Made by a program: the position numbers and the translations under genes
Source: Acidobacteriota bacterium
GTDB lineage: Bacteria; Acidobacteriota; Terriglobia; Terriglobales; Acidobacteriaceae
Assembly (NCBI GenBank): GCA_023410055.1
Contig: JAEYQK010000030.1
Location: forward strand, 1-64,000
Length of the DNA: 64,000 nt
Reading direction: 5' to 3'
Shown here: positions 8,713 to 17,188 of the stretch, one piece after another
How the letters are laid out: every line of letters begins with the position of its first letter
How positions within the stretch are numbered: the stretch's first letter is position 1
The notes under the pieces: model-generated
What the model was told of the DNA's origin: nothing
Seen by the model: only the letters and a program-made list of their open reading frames with translations
The model's database searches: none

Positions 8713-10170
8713 TTACTTGAACAGGCGCATGAGCCCCTTAGGAGCAAGATCATCGACAAGGAATCGCCGCCCGACTCCGGCTGCGCGACACAGCGACTCA
8801 GCCGCAATGTATCCGCTCCGAACGGCGCTCTCCATTGTGGCTGGCCAGCCAGTCGCGGTCCAATCGCCAGCAAGGAAAATTTGCGGCCACGCCGTCTCTG
8901 GTCCCGGGCGGTGCGCGTCCGATCCTGGCTTCGGCGAGTACGTCGCGTGGATCTCTTTGATCACCGTAGACTTCAGCAGCGTCGCATTCTTCACCTCGGG
9001 GAAAAACTCCGCCAACTCGCGAACAGCCGAATCAACGATCTCCCCGCGCGATCTCTGAACCAGCGAGTTCGAGGCGCTGATGACCAGTTCGATGTAACTG
9101 CCGACTGGCTTCCCTTCTCCTTGTTTGCCGACGCGCGCCTGTATGCGAGACTTGTGGAACATCCACTGGATCGTCCGATCCAGCAGAACAGCGTGATCAA
9201 GGCCGGTAATCTCACGATCAAACCAGAGATGAACGCCAGTGATCGGTGAGGTTTCAAACTTCTCCAGCTTTTCCCTGAGTGGCCGCGCAGGTGACGAATC
9301 GGGAATGATCTTGCTCAGAACGTCAAACGGGACCGCCAGCACTGCGAAATCCGGCGATGCCTCCGACCCCGCGATGCAGAGTCGCACAGCGGGATCGAGC
9401 CTGTCCTTCTTCGCCGCGCCATTCTCCGTTCCATACTTGCGAAACACGCTTCCCTGAACGCTTTCAACTACCGCACGCAACTCTATCGTTCCGCCGCGTT
9501 CTCGTATGTACTCACCGGCTTCGCTGTAAAGCTGAGTTAGCGGAACTGCTGGAACGCCCATCGTTCCCGCTTCAGCCGATTTCAGGAACGCATCACGAAA
9601 CACGAGGGCCGCGCTTCTAACGGAAGTCTTGTCGAGGTCCTCATTAAGCGCGCTCACCAGCACGACGTTCCAGAATCGCTCGATCGCCCGCTTCGTTTGC
9701 CCGTGTCGCTTCAGCCACGTAAGAAAGTCCGTGCCATCGTCTTCGGGCAGCCGGGGCATGAGCGCAAACATCGCCCGCGTAATCGACAGCTTGTCCTTGA
9801 ATGAAAGAGCATGAGACCGCAAGAAAGACGGTGCCGTATGCATCGGCGCCGGCAGACTCGTCATGGCAATCTCAGATCGTCTGCCGCCCGGCTCGATGAA
9901 CGTCATCCGGTCGTACCAGCGCACCTGGTTCTCAACCCCGATGCGTTTATAGAGATCAATCAGGTTCGTGCAACAGCCGAGAAGAACGTGCTGACAATTG
10001 TCGACGATTTCGCCTGTTGCCGGATGCTCGTATGACGATGCGCGTCCACCCAGGTACGGACGCCGCTCATAGACAGTGACCCTGAATCCCGCATCGGCCA
10101 GCGCACAGCCCGCCGACAGTCCCGCAAGCCCTCCGCCAACAATTGCGACCGACTTCCCCTCAGAACTCAT
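8713..10170 (-). CDS. hpnE: Squalene-forming FAD-dependent desaturase HpnE
   Basis: A 485-residue flavoprotein beginning with a Rossmann FAD motif (VAIVGGGLAGLSAGCALADAG then VYERRPYLGGRASS) and ending with the family motif IFLAGDWTATGWPATMESAVRSGYIAA. HpnE removes the hydroxyl of hydroxysqualene to give squalene in the HpnCDE route. ATG 10170 overlaps the hpnD stop in an ATGA arrangement, which implies translational coupling and fixes the start five codons downstream of the longest frame. It is the last gene of the hopanoid operon. Confidence 0.93.
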   Translation of the reverse strand: MSSEGKSVAIVGGGLAGLSAGCALADAGFRVTVYERRPYLGGRASSYEHPATGEIVDNCQHVLLGCCTNLIDLYKRIGVENQVRWYDRMTFIEPGGRRSEIAMTSLPAPMHTAPSFLRSHALSFKDKLSITRAMFALMPRLPEDDGTDFLTWLKRHGQTKRAIERFWNVVLVSALNEDLDKTSVRSAALVFRDAFLKSAEAGTMGVPAVPLTQLYSEAGEYIRERGGTIELRAVVESVQGSVFRKYGTENGAAKKDRLDPAVRLCIAGSEASPDFAVLAVPFDVLSKIIPDSSPARPLREKLEKFETSPITGVHLWFDREITGLDHAVLLDRTIQWMFHKSRIQARVGKQGEGKPVGSYIELVISASNSLVQRSRGEIVDSAVRELAEFFPEVKNATLLKSTVIKEIHATYSPKPGSDAHRPGPETAWPQIFLAGDWTATGWPATMESAVRSGYIAAESLCRAAGVGRRFLVDDLAPKGLMRLFK

Positions 10171-11129
10171 ACGAAGCGCCGCCACATGCCCTTGGCGAGC
10201 ACCACAAGCTTCTCGCGCGTTGTCAGCCGGATCTTCTCGCCAAAGACGTTGTAGCCGTTCGCGGCAATCTTCTCCAGCAGCCTTCGGTATATTTCAACCA
10301 GCGTCCATAGCGCGGGCTGACTATCCTCATCAATCAGCGGCAGAAGCTTCTCGGCTGAGACATAAAAGTCCCGTGCACGTTGCGCCTCAAACTCAAGCAA
10401 AGGCCGGAAGTGTTCGGGATGATCGAAATTCACCATCTCCGCTTCCGATATGCCGAATTTTTGAAGATCCTGTTGCGGCAGATAAACACGCCCCATCTGC
10501 GCGTCTTCCTTTACGTCGCGGATAATGTTCGTCAGTTGAAAAGCGATGCCCGTCTCTTCCGCCAGCCGCTCTGCCTGCTTGTCCTTGTACCCGAAAATAT
10601 GGATACAGGCCAGCCCAACCACCGATGCAACGTGATAGCAATACCGGTACAGATCGTCAAAATTCATGTACAGCACCGCCGGAGGCGGCGCAGCAATCGG
10701 CCGCGGTTCCATCACCGGTGGAATGCACTCTTGCACGTCCATCGTCGTGCCATAAACGAGCTGATCCAGTAGTTCAGCCGGTATCTTGTACCGCCGTTGG
10801 GTATCCGCCACCGCAAGCATCACCGGATCGTCAGTAGCCTCACCTAACAGCACCCTGTGCAGCTTCTCACTAAACTGCTCCAGTTTTTGACGCTTCTCTT
10901 CCATCGGCAACGCGGGATCATCGCTAATGTCATCCGCATGGCGCATGAATGCATACAGCGCGCACAAGGCATTTCGCTTGTACCGAGGAAGCGCCAGAAA
11001 TCCGTAGTAGAAGTTTTTGGCCGCCGCTCGGGCGATGCTCCGACACACGGCATATGCGGCGCGCAACTGCAGCGATGTCGTCTTGCTTGCAGCGGCACCA
11101 GGCCGGACGTCTTGTGTATACGCGGCCAT
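10167..11129 (-). CDS. hpnD: Presqualene diphosphate synthase HpnD
   Basis: A 320-residue squalene/phytoene-synthase family protein. The first aspartate-rich motif is in LYAFMRHADDISDD and the second in EETGIAFQLTNIIRDVKEDAQMGRVYLP, matching HpnD, which condenses two farnesyl diphosphates to presqualene diphosphate. Its start overlaps the hpnC stop by one base (TGATG) and its stop overlaps hpnE. HpnC and HpnD are paralogues; this copy is called HpnD from its position before hpnE and its NIIRDVKED motif. Confidence 0.92.
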   Translation of the reverse strand: MAAYTQDVRPGAAASKTTSLQLRAAYAVCRSIARAAAKNFYYGFLALPRYKRNALCALYAFMRHADDISDDPALPMEEKRQKLEQFSEKLHRVLLGEATDDPVMLAVADTQRRYKIPAELLDQLVYGTTMDVQECIPPVMEPRPIAAPPPAVLYMNFDDLYRYCYHVASVVGLACIHIFGYKDKQAERLAEETGIAFQLTNIIRDVKEDAQMGRVYLPQQDLQKFGISEAEMVNFDHPEHFRPLLEFEAQRARDFYVSAEKLLPLIDEDSQPALWTLVEIYRRLLEKIAANGYNVFGEKIRLTTREKLVVLAKGMWRRFV

Positions 11130-12115
11130 CAGGCTAGTATCCTCCCCACGGCAGCTTTCGCCACGAGCTTCAATTTTCTTGACTTGGAAATCGCGGGACG
11201 ACTCGTCAGAACGTCATACCCCTGCTGCTCGATCGCCTTCAGTATCTCCATGCCGCCACGGCTGAACAGCTCAATATCGACCGCCAACTCGCGGTCGAGC
11301 TTCTCGACGAGCGGCAATCCCTGCCTGAACCAATCCATCGCACGATCGACTTCAAACCGCATCAGTTCTCGAAAGCACTCATCGAATCGGCTATCTGCGA
11401 TCTGCTGTTCAGTCGCGCCAAACCGTCTCAAGTCTTCCAGTGGCAGATAGACTCGCCCTTTGCTGTAGTCTACCTTTACGTCCTGCCAAAAGTTCGCGAG
11501 CTGCAAGGCAGTGCAAGTGAAGTCCGACAAGCGTTGCCGCTCTTCATCGCGATACCCGCACAGATAAAGAACAAGGTGACCGACCGGGTTCGCCGAATAC
11601 TTGCAGTACCCGAGCACGTCATCGAATGACTCGTATCGCGTCATCGTCTGGTCCTGACGAAACGCTTTCAGCAGATTCGCAAAGGGGTCCTTCGGTACCT
11701 CACACGCTCGAATCGTCTCTCGCAATGCCACGAACGCCGGATGCCGCGGTGTACCGTCATAACACTCGTCCAGTTCCCGCTCCCAGGCGTCAAGAAGCGC
11801 CAGAGACTGCTGCGTGTTCCCGACCTCATCCCCAAGATCATCCGAGATCCGGCAGTACGCATACACGCTGTGGAAGTGAGGGCGCAACCGTTTCGGCAGG
11901 AACCAAGTAGCGACCGAAAAGTTCTCGTAATGACTGCGCGCGAGCCTCTCGCAATACGCCTTCGCATCAGCCAGGGACGGCGCTTCATCCGGAATTCGAT
12001 ATTCCGAAGGCAAAGCAGCCCACCCCGCCTCCAACAAAGCAGAGCGTTCATCGACAAACACAGGGGCTTGATCCAGCCCGTGTTGTTCAGGGTCGTTGCT
12101 GGGGAATGGCACCAT
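11129..12115 (-). CDS. hpnC: Hydroxysqualene synthase HpnC
   Basis: A 328-residue squalene/phytoene-synthase family protein with aspartate motifs SVYAYCRISDDLGDEVG and LQLANFWQDVKVDYSKGRVYLP. The second motif has NFWQD where HpnD has NIIRD, as expected for HpnC, which converts presqualene diphosphate to hydroxysqualene. Its ATG lies 16 nt after the upstream dehydrogenase gene, and hpnD follows with a one-base overlap, so the three squalene genes are translated in series. Confidence 0.92.
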   Translation of the reverse strand: MVPFPSNDPEQHGLDQAPVFVDERSALLEAGWAALPSEYRIPDEAPSLADAKAYCERLARSHYENFSVATWFLPKRLRPHFHSVYAYCRISDDLGDEVGNTQQSLALLDAWERELDECYDGTPRHPAFVALRETIRACEVPKDPFANLLKAFRQDQTMTRYESFDDVLGYCKYSANPVGHLVLYLCGYRDEERQRLSDFTCTALQLANFWQDVKVDYSKGRVYLPLEDLRRFGATEQQIADSRFDECFRELMRFEVDRAMDWFRQGLPLVEKLDRELAVDIELFSRGGMEILKAIEQQGYDVLTSRPAISKSRKLKLVAKAAVGRILA

Positions 12116-12131
12116 TGGATTGAATTCCAGC

Positions 12132-13169
12132 CTAGTGCCCTGGGATTATGGCTGTCTTGATGTCACCGTTGCGATTAAGCATGTGCCGCAATACGCTGTT
12201 GAGCTCGGTCAACGGCGCTTCGCTCGTGATGTAGTCGGTTCCTTTAACCTTCTTCTCAGCAATCAATGCGAACGCTTTACGCACTGCGTCTGGCGTATGG
12301 TGGAACGTAGCCTTCAGACTCACTTCCGAGTAATGCAGACGGTTCGTATCCAAGCGCACTTTCGCACCACTCGCGCATCCGCCGAAGAAATTGACCGTGC
12401 CACCTCGTCGCACCATCTCGATCGCCTGCTCCCAGGCATCTGGCCTGCCGACGGCTTCTACGACCACGTCAGCGCCTCTTCTGTCTGGCGAGAGAGCTCT
12501 CACCGCCTCAACCGGGTCCTGCACTTGAGTGATCTGCACGATTTCGTCAGCGCCGATCCTCCGCGCGAAAGCTACTTGCGAATCACGCTTGACCACGGCT
12601 ATCACGTTACATCCTGTCAGCTTGGCCACCTGCATGAACATCAGGCCAATCGGACCACCGCCGATCACCGCTACCGTGTCGCCAATCTCAAGACTGGTCT
12701 CATGCAAACCTCGAAGTACGCACGCCAGCGGCTCAACCATGGCTGCCTCCTCGTACTTCACATTTGGAGGAACGGCGAGCATGTTGCTCTCAACAATCCG
12801 GCGCGGAACTTTGATGTACTCGGCGTAGGCTCCGTTATTGAACAACAGATCCTCGCAGAGGTTTTCCTGATGGCGCGAGCAATAGAAACACTGGCCGCAA
12901 GGAGCTGAGTTCAGGGCAACAACTCGCTGCCCCTTCTTGAAATTCTTGACTCCAGGACCGACCTCCTCAATTGTTCCGGCCAGTTCATGCCCGAAGAGAG
13001 CTGGAGGGACGATCATTCGCGCGTGGTATCCACGCTTATAGACCTTCAGGTCGGTGCCGCAGGTGAGTGCTACATGGACCTTTATCAGCACTTCTCCCTC
13101 GCCGACGCGAGGAATTGGAACCTGCTGAATCTTAACGTCCTCTTTGCCGTAGAGGACGGCAGCTGTCAT
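12132..13169 (-). CDS. Zinc-dependent medium-chain dehydrogenase in the hopanoid operon (distal copy)
   Basis: A 345-residue MDR-family oxidoreductase. A catalytic-zinc cysteine (TCGTDLKVY, Cys37) and GHELAG (His61-Glu62), four structural-zinc cysteines (CGQCFYCSRHQENLC, Cys91/94/97/105) and the nucleotide-binding glycines (VIGGGPIGLMFMQVAK) are all present, so it should be active. The family oxidises or reduces polyols, sugars and alcohols with NAD(P). It lies between the side-chain genes and hpnC, overlapping or abutting its neighbours. The start is uncertain: ATG 13169 is used, but GTG 13199 would overlap the upstream gene by 19 nt. No hopanoid role is established; it is inferred from context. 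Confidence 0.85.
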   Translation of the reverse strand: MTAAVLYGKEDVKIQQVPIPRVGEGEVLIKVHVALTCGTDLKVYKRGYHARMIVPPALFGHELAGTIEEVGPGVKNFKKGQRVVALNSAPCGQCFYCSRHQENLCEDLLFNNGAYAEYIKVPRRIVESNMLAVPPNVKYEEAAMVEPLACVLRGLHETSLEIGDTVAVIGGGPIGLMFMQVAKLTGCNVIAVVKRDSQVAFARRIGADEIVQITQVQDPVEAVRALSPDRRGADVVVEAVGRPDAWEQAIEMVRRGGTVNFFGGCASGAKVRLDTNRLHYSEVSLKATFHHTPDAVRKAFALIAEKKVKGTDYITSEAPLTELNSVLRHMLNRNGDIKTAIIPGH

Positions 13170-13180
13170 TTGTCCATTCA

Positions 13181-14305
13181 CTAAATTCGTCCTTCCCACT
13201 TGCTGCCCGGCTGAATCATCAGCTTCAACGTGTCGGATTGTGGGTGGGCAGCCAAGGTCAACGCCTCTACCGCCTTTTCTAGCGGAAATCGATGACTCAC
13301 CAGCTTCTCAAGTTCCGCTTCACGGCTGAACACATACCTTACAGATTCTTCCTGCAGGTCCACAGAGGCACTGTAGGAGCCCAGCAACGTCTTCTCATCT
13401 ACGCAGACGGCAGCAGGGTCGAACTTTGCTTCACTGTGAACCGTCTGAGCGAATAAGAGTACCCGTCCGCCAGGGCGGACCGCATTCATAGATACCGGGA
13501 TCAACGCATTGCTGCCGACTGCAAGAATAACTGCGTCGGCTCCTCTACTATCGGTGAGTTCCAAAATGGAACTTACTGTATCCCTAGAGGACGCGTCAAT
13601 GGAATCCCTTAGCCCAAAAGCTTTAGCAATTGTAAGCCTCTCCGGGAATAAATCGGAAGTTATAACATGAACACCCTTCCGGCGGCTCAACAATGACAGA
13701 ATGATACCTATCGGTCCCTGCCCGATCACCAGGACCGTCTCGTCCGGCTTCAGGTTCAGCGTTTCCACGCCTTTCATGCACGTATTCACGGGTTCGACAA
13801 ACGCTGCCTGCTCCCAGGAAACCTCATCTGGAATAGGAACTACCCCGCCCAGACGGACAATCCACTCCATTACCCGAACGTACTCAGAAAAGCCGCCGCC
13901 GCTAGGCTCGAAACCAGCCGTACACCCTACTTTTTTGTAGGTCGGGCACTGTGCGAAGACCTTACGATCGCAGTAGTAGCAATGCCCGCACGGGATGTGA
14001 TGAAAAACCAAAACCCTGTCGCCAACCTGGTACTTGCTCACGCCTTCGCCAACCTTGACGACAACTCCCGCTGTCTCATGGCCGAAGATTCGAGGTGCAG
14101 AATGCGAACCCGTGCTGATCTTCTTGAGATCCGTTCCGCAAACTCCACACGTATGGACCCGAATCAGTAATTCCCCGTTTCCAATCTCAGGAACGGGCAC
14201 AGTCTCCATTCGCACGTCATTGATGCCGCGGTACACTGCCGCGAGCATCGTAGTCGGAATCTTGCTGACTACCCCATTGTTTCTCGTATCCACTGCAACC
14301 GTCAT
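13181..14305 (-). CDS. Zinc-dependent medium-chain dehydrogenase in the hopanoid operon (proximal copy)
   Basis: A 374-residue MDR-family oxidoreductase, diverged from its neighbour. It has the catalytic cysteine in CGVCGTDLKK (Cys56), GHETAG (His76-Glu77), structural zinc cysteines in CGHCYYCDRKVFAQC (Cys106/109/112/120) and the cofactor loop VIGQGPIGIILSL. Its ATG overlaps the hpnG stop in an ATGA arrangement, so it is translationally coupled to the enzyme that makes phosphoribosyl-hopane. That makes it a candidate for reducing or oxidising the hopanoid side chain. This function is inference; sequence alone supports only a zinc alcohol/polyol dehydrogenase. Confidence 0.88.
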   Translation of the reverse strand: MTVAVDTRNNGVVSKIPTTMLAAVYRGINDVRMETVPVPEIGNGELLIRVHTCGVCGTDLKKISTGSHSAPRIFGHETAGVVVKVGEGVSKYQVGDRVLVFHHIPCGHCYYCDRKVFAQCPTYKKVGCTAGFEPSGGGFSEYVRVMEWIVRLGGVVPIPDEVSWEQAAFVEPVNTCMKGVETLNLKPDETVLVIGQGPIGIILSLLSRRKGVHVITSDLFPERLTIAKAFGLRDSIDASSRDTVSSILELTDSRGADAVILAVGSNALIPVSMNAVRPGGRVLLFAQTVHSEAKFDPAAVCVDEKTLLGSYSASVDLQEESVRYVFSREAELEKLVSHRFPLEKAVEALTLAAHPQSDTLKLMIQPGSKWEGRI

Positions 14306-15030
14306 CTCGAACCCAATTCCTTCCCCTTCGAAACAGGATGCCCGCCACTTTGAGCGGTCGCATCGTCTATCACTCGCGCAAGCACGGTGCAGAGCTCATT
14401 CGCGGCCCGTCTAGTGTTCGCCCCGAGTGTTCGAACCGTTCTCCACATCCGAGGATGAACGGCAACATGCGCCACAAATTTTGCCATCCGGAACGCACCG
14501 CGCGCGTCTACGAATGGCTCCATGTCCGGGACGTCAAAGCCACAATCGTCAGAAATAGCCTTTACCGCCGTGAATGCAATCCCGTGCTGCCTGGCCACTT
14601 CGGCAACCGACGCCGCTTCCATGTCCACAAGCTGCGCCGAATACTGGCGTGCAAACAGCAACTTGGCTTGCGCCCCCGCAACGCCCGAAGCACTTACGAG
14701 GATGCCGCTTCCGTGCCCAGTCTCGTAATGCTCGCCTGTCGCCGAGTTAACAATCGTCGCAGGAATCACCGCTTCTGGAACTCTCAACGTCGGAACCAGC
14801 GAGCCAGCTAAACCTGCCGATACCAGCAACTCAGGCTTGTACCGTTCAACCGCGCTCTCGGTCGCCGAGCGCGCTGCCCGAGCTCCGATCCCCGCACAAA
14901 CCACAACGGCTTCGCCCATTGTGAACGAGCGGCCTACCGCCGAGGCGCTGCCCGGCTGAACTTCCCACTTTCTCACCAGTCCCGCAATCTCACGCTCCAT
15001 CGCGGCGATGATGACGACCTTAGCTGACAT
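14302..15030 (-). CDS. hpnG: Hopanoid-associated nucleosidase/phosphorylase HpnG
   Basis: A 242-residue protein of the nucleoside phosphorylase/MTA-SAH nucleosidase superfamily. It begins MSAKVVIIAAMEREIAGL, with SAGLAGSL and VDMEAASVAEVARQHGIAFTAVKAISDD downstream as the substrate-binding region. HpnG removes adenine from adenosylhopane to give a ribosyl(phospho)hopane. ATG 15030 is preferred over the 44-codon longer frame, whose prefix is arginine-rich and lies inside hpnA; the chosen start overlaps the hpnA stop by 11 nt. Confidence 0.9.
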   Translation of the reverse strand: MSAKVVIIAAMEREIAGLVRKWEVQPGSASAVGRSFTMGEAVVVCAGIGARAARSATESAVERYKPELLVSAGLAGSLVPTLRVPEAVIPATIVNSATGEHYETGHGSGILVSASGVAGAQAKLLFARQYSAQLVDMEAASVAEVARQHGIAFTAVKAISDDCGFDVPDMEPFVDARGAFRMAKFVAHVAVHPRMWRTVRTLGANTRRAANELCTVLARVIDDATAQSGGHPVSKGKELGSR

Positions 15031-16006
15031 AACCGTGTGCTCGGAACCAGTCGACAGCGCGCCTAAGGGCCCCATCGACCGGGACTTCCTTCCACCCCAG
15101 TTCCTGCGCTGCCTTCGTGCACGTGACGAACATCTTCTTGCGGCCCATGCGAACCGCATCAATCGTTGCGCGCGGTTCGCGGCGGCGAATTATTCCATTG
15201 ACCGTCGTGTCCACCACCGCTGCCGCGAAAGCAACCGCATAAGGTAACTTCACACTCGGCGACGGCAGCCCGGTAATCGCGCCGAGCTTGTCCAATATCT
15301 GCTTCAGCGTGAGATTTTCTCCGCCCAGAATGTAACGCTCGCCGGCGCGCCCCCGCTCAAACGCCGCAACGTGGCCCCGCGCACACGCAGTCACATCAAC
15401 CAAGTTCAATCCCGTATCCACATACGCCGGAAACTTGCGTTTCAAGAAGTCCAGGATGATGCGCCCTGTAGGAGTCGGCTTAATATCCTGCTCGCCCACT
15501 GGCGTAGTCGGATTCACAATAACCAAATCAACGCCATCCTGTGCCGCCTTGATCGCCGCCTCTTCCGCAACGAACTTCGAGCGCTTATACGGCCCAATCA
15601 TGTCCGCCAGCGCGACAGGTGAATCCTCCGTAGCGGGATGCCCATTGCTGAATCCCATTGTGGCAACGCTGCTCGTATACACGATCCTTCGCACGCCCGA
15701 GAGTGTCGCGGCCTCAATGACATTCCGTGTCCCACCCACGTTCGCACGGAACATCTCTGCTGAGTTTCGCGCCCACAAACGATAGTCCGCCGCGACATGA
15801 AAAACAGCATCGCATCCCGACATACCCTTTTTCAGGCTGTCAACGTCGATCAGATCTCCGACAACCCTGTCGTTCGGAAAACCATCTATGTTGTCCGTCC
15901 GGCTTGTCGCACGCACCAGCACACGCACCTGTGCGCCGGCTTCATGCAGCACACGCGCCACATGACTCCCAACAAATCCCGTCGCACCCGTAACGAAAGC
16001 CTTCAA
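15020..16006 (-). CDS. hpnA: Hopanoid-associated sugar epimerase HpnA
   Basis: A 328-residue extended short-chain dehydrogenase/NAD-dependent epimerase. The N-terminal TGATGFVGSHVARVL motif binds the dinucleotide, AADYRLWA follows, and YKRSKFVAEEAA supplies the catalytic Tyr-x3-Lys. HpnA proteins are widely linked to hopanoid clusters, with a role in side-chain sugar chemistry that is not well defined. The start codon is TTG (16006), with a GAGAAC box just upstream. It overlaps hpnG. Confidence 0.9.
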   Translation of the reverse strand: MKAFVTGATGFVGSHVARVLHEAGAQVRVLVRATSRTDNIDGFPNDRVVGDLIDVDSLKKGMSGCDAVFHVAADYRLWARNSAEMFRANVGGTRNVIEAATLSGVRRIVYTSSVATMGFSNGHPATEDSPVALADMIGPYKRSKFVAEEAAIKAAQDGVDLVIVNPTTPVGEQDIKPTPTGRIILDFLKRKFPAYVDTGLNLVDVTACARGHVAAFERGRAGERYILGGENLTLKQILDKLGAITGLPSPSVKLPYAVAFAAAVVDTTVNGIIRRREPRATIDAVRMGRKKMFVTCTKAAQELGWKEVPVDGALRRAVDWFRAHGYVS

Positions 16007-16100
16007 GAACAGTTCTCAGAAAATGTAGTCAGCTACCGCGATCCCATCGATTGCTCTGGGTTGGGACACCGCTCGCGGTATCAATATTCCGCAGAAACAA

Positions 16101-16137
16101 AGCGGCTTCAGCCGCTGCGGTAAACCCTTCAGGGCGA
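16101..16137. repeat. Dispersed palindromic repeat, TTCAGCCG/CCTTCAGGG type
   Basis: AGCGGCTTCAGCCGCT is a near-perfect hairpin followed by GCGGTAAACCCTTCAGGG. The same pair of motifs recurs at 22857-22933 (GGCTTCAGCC, then GCGGTCAACCCTTCAGGG). It fills much of the hpnH-hpnA gap and reaches the hpnH stop. Confidence 0.6.
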
Positions 16138-16138
16138 A

Positions 16139-17143
16139 CTACCCGAACAGCGTGAACGCAAGCAGCTTCCACGTATCGCCAAACTTCGCATTCTGGCCGC
16201 TCGCGGCACTGGTGTCATATCCAGAATGGACAAGACAGTTTTCGCATCGCGGATCACGCCCGTAACCGTACTTCTCCCACGGCGTCTCCTCAATGTATTC
16301 CTTGAATGTCGGATAGTGCCCATCCGTCATCAGGTAACATGGGGCTCTCCAGCCCTTGGTGTTGAAGGTCGGCGTTCCCCATGCCGTGCACATCAATTCG
16401 CGATCACCGGCCAGGAACTCCGTATAAATCGGCGAGTTAATGATCGGGAACTTCTTCGCCAGCCGCTTTATGTCCTTGAATTTCTCCCGAACCATCGCGC
16501 GGTCCAGGAAGATTTCCTTGGTCTGCACCGCGCTGTAAGAGTACCCCGGCGAGATCGTGTGTCCATCGACGCCCATCGTCGCCAGGAGTTCATAAAGCGC
16601 TTCGATTTCCTTCATGTCCGTCTCGAGATAGACGGTCGTGTTGCTCGTAACCCTGAAGCCCTTTTCTTTGGCGCACTTGATACCCTCAATCGCTTCATCG
16701 AAGACACCATCGCGCTCAACTGCCAGATCGTGAGACTTCTTCATTCCATCAAGGTGGACATTGAACGTGAAACGGTCCGTCGGCTTGAATTCCCCAATCT
16801 TCTTCCGGATGTACATGCCGTTCGTGCAGAGAATCACGTGCTTCTTGCGCTTCAGCAACTCATCCGTAAGCCGGCCAATCTCCTTGTAGATCAGCGGCTC
16901 ACCACCGCAAATCGAGACCATCGGGGCGCCGCAATCGTCGGCAGCCTTGAGACATTCTTCGACTGGGATCACTTCCCTGATCGTGCTCTCGTACTCGCGG
17001 ATTCTACCGCAGCCTGTGCAGGTTAAATTGCACGCATGAAGAGGCTCAAGCATCATCACCAGCGGGAATTTCTTCTCGCCCGCCAGTTTCTTTTTCACGA
17101 TGTACTTCGTAAGGTCCGTCGTTAACGACAATGGAAATCGCAT
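16139..17143 (-). CDS. hpnH: Adenosyl-hopene transferase HpnH (radical SAM)
   Basis: A 334-residue radical-SAM enzyme. CNLTCTGCGR near residue 40 is the CX3CX2C motif that binds the [4Fe-4S] cluster, followed by GGEPLIY. A C-terminal cysteine segment (CENCLVHSGYDTSAA) resembles that of HpnH homologues. HpnH adds the 5'-deoxyadenosyl group to diploptene, the first step of side-chain formation. It starts at ATG 17143, 45 nt after shc, and is separated from hpnA by a 132-nt gap holding a repeat. Confidence 0.94.
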   Translation of the reverse strand: MRFPLSLTTDLTKYIVKKKLAGEKKFPLVMMLEPLHACNLTCTGCGRIREYESTIREVIPVEECLKAADDCGAPMVSICGGEPLIYKEIGRLTDELLKRKKHVILCTNGMYIRKKIGEFKPTDRFTFNVHLDGMKKSHDLAVERDGVFDEAIEGIKCAKEKGFRVTSNTTVYLETDMKEIEALYELLATMGVDGHTISPGYSYSAVQTKEIFLDRAMVREKFKDIKRLAKKFPIINSPIYTEFLAGDRELMCTAWGTPTFNTKGWRAPCYLMTDGHYPTFKEYIEETPWEKYGYGRDPRCENCLVHSGYDTSAASGQNAKFGDTWKLLAFTLFG

Positions 17144-17188
17144 TACTTGTTCGTCCCTCGTTCCAAACTTCTAGATATTCTGAGTCCG

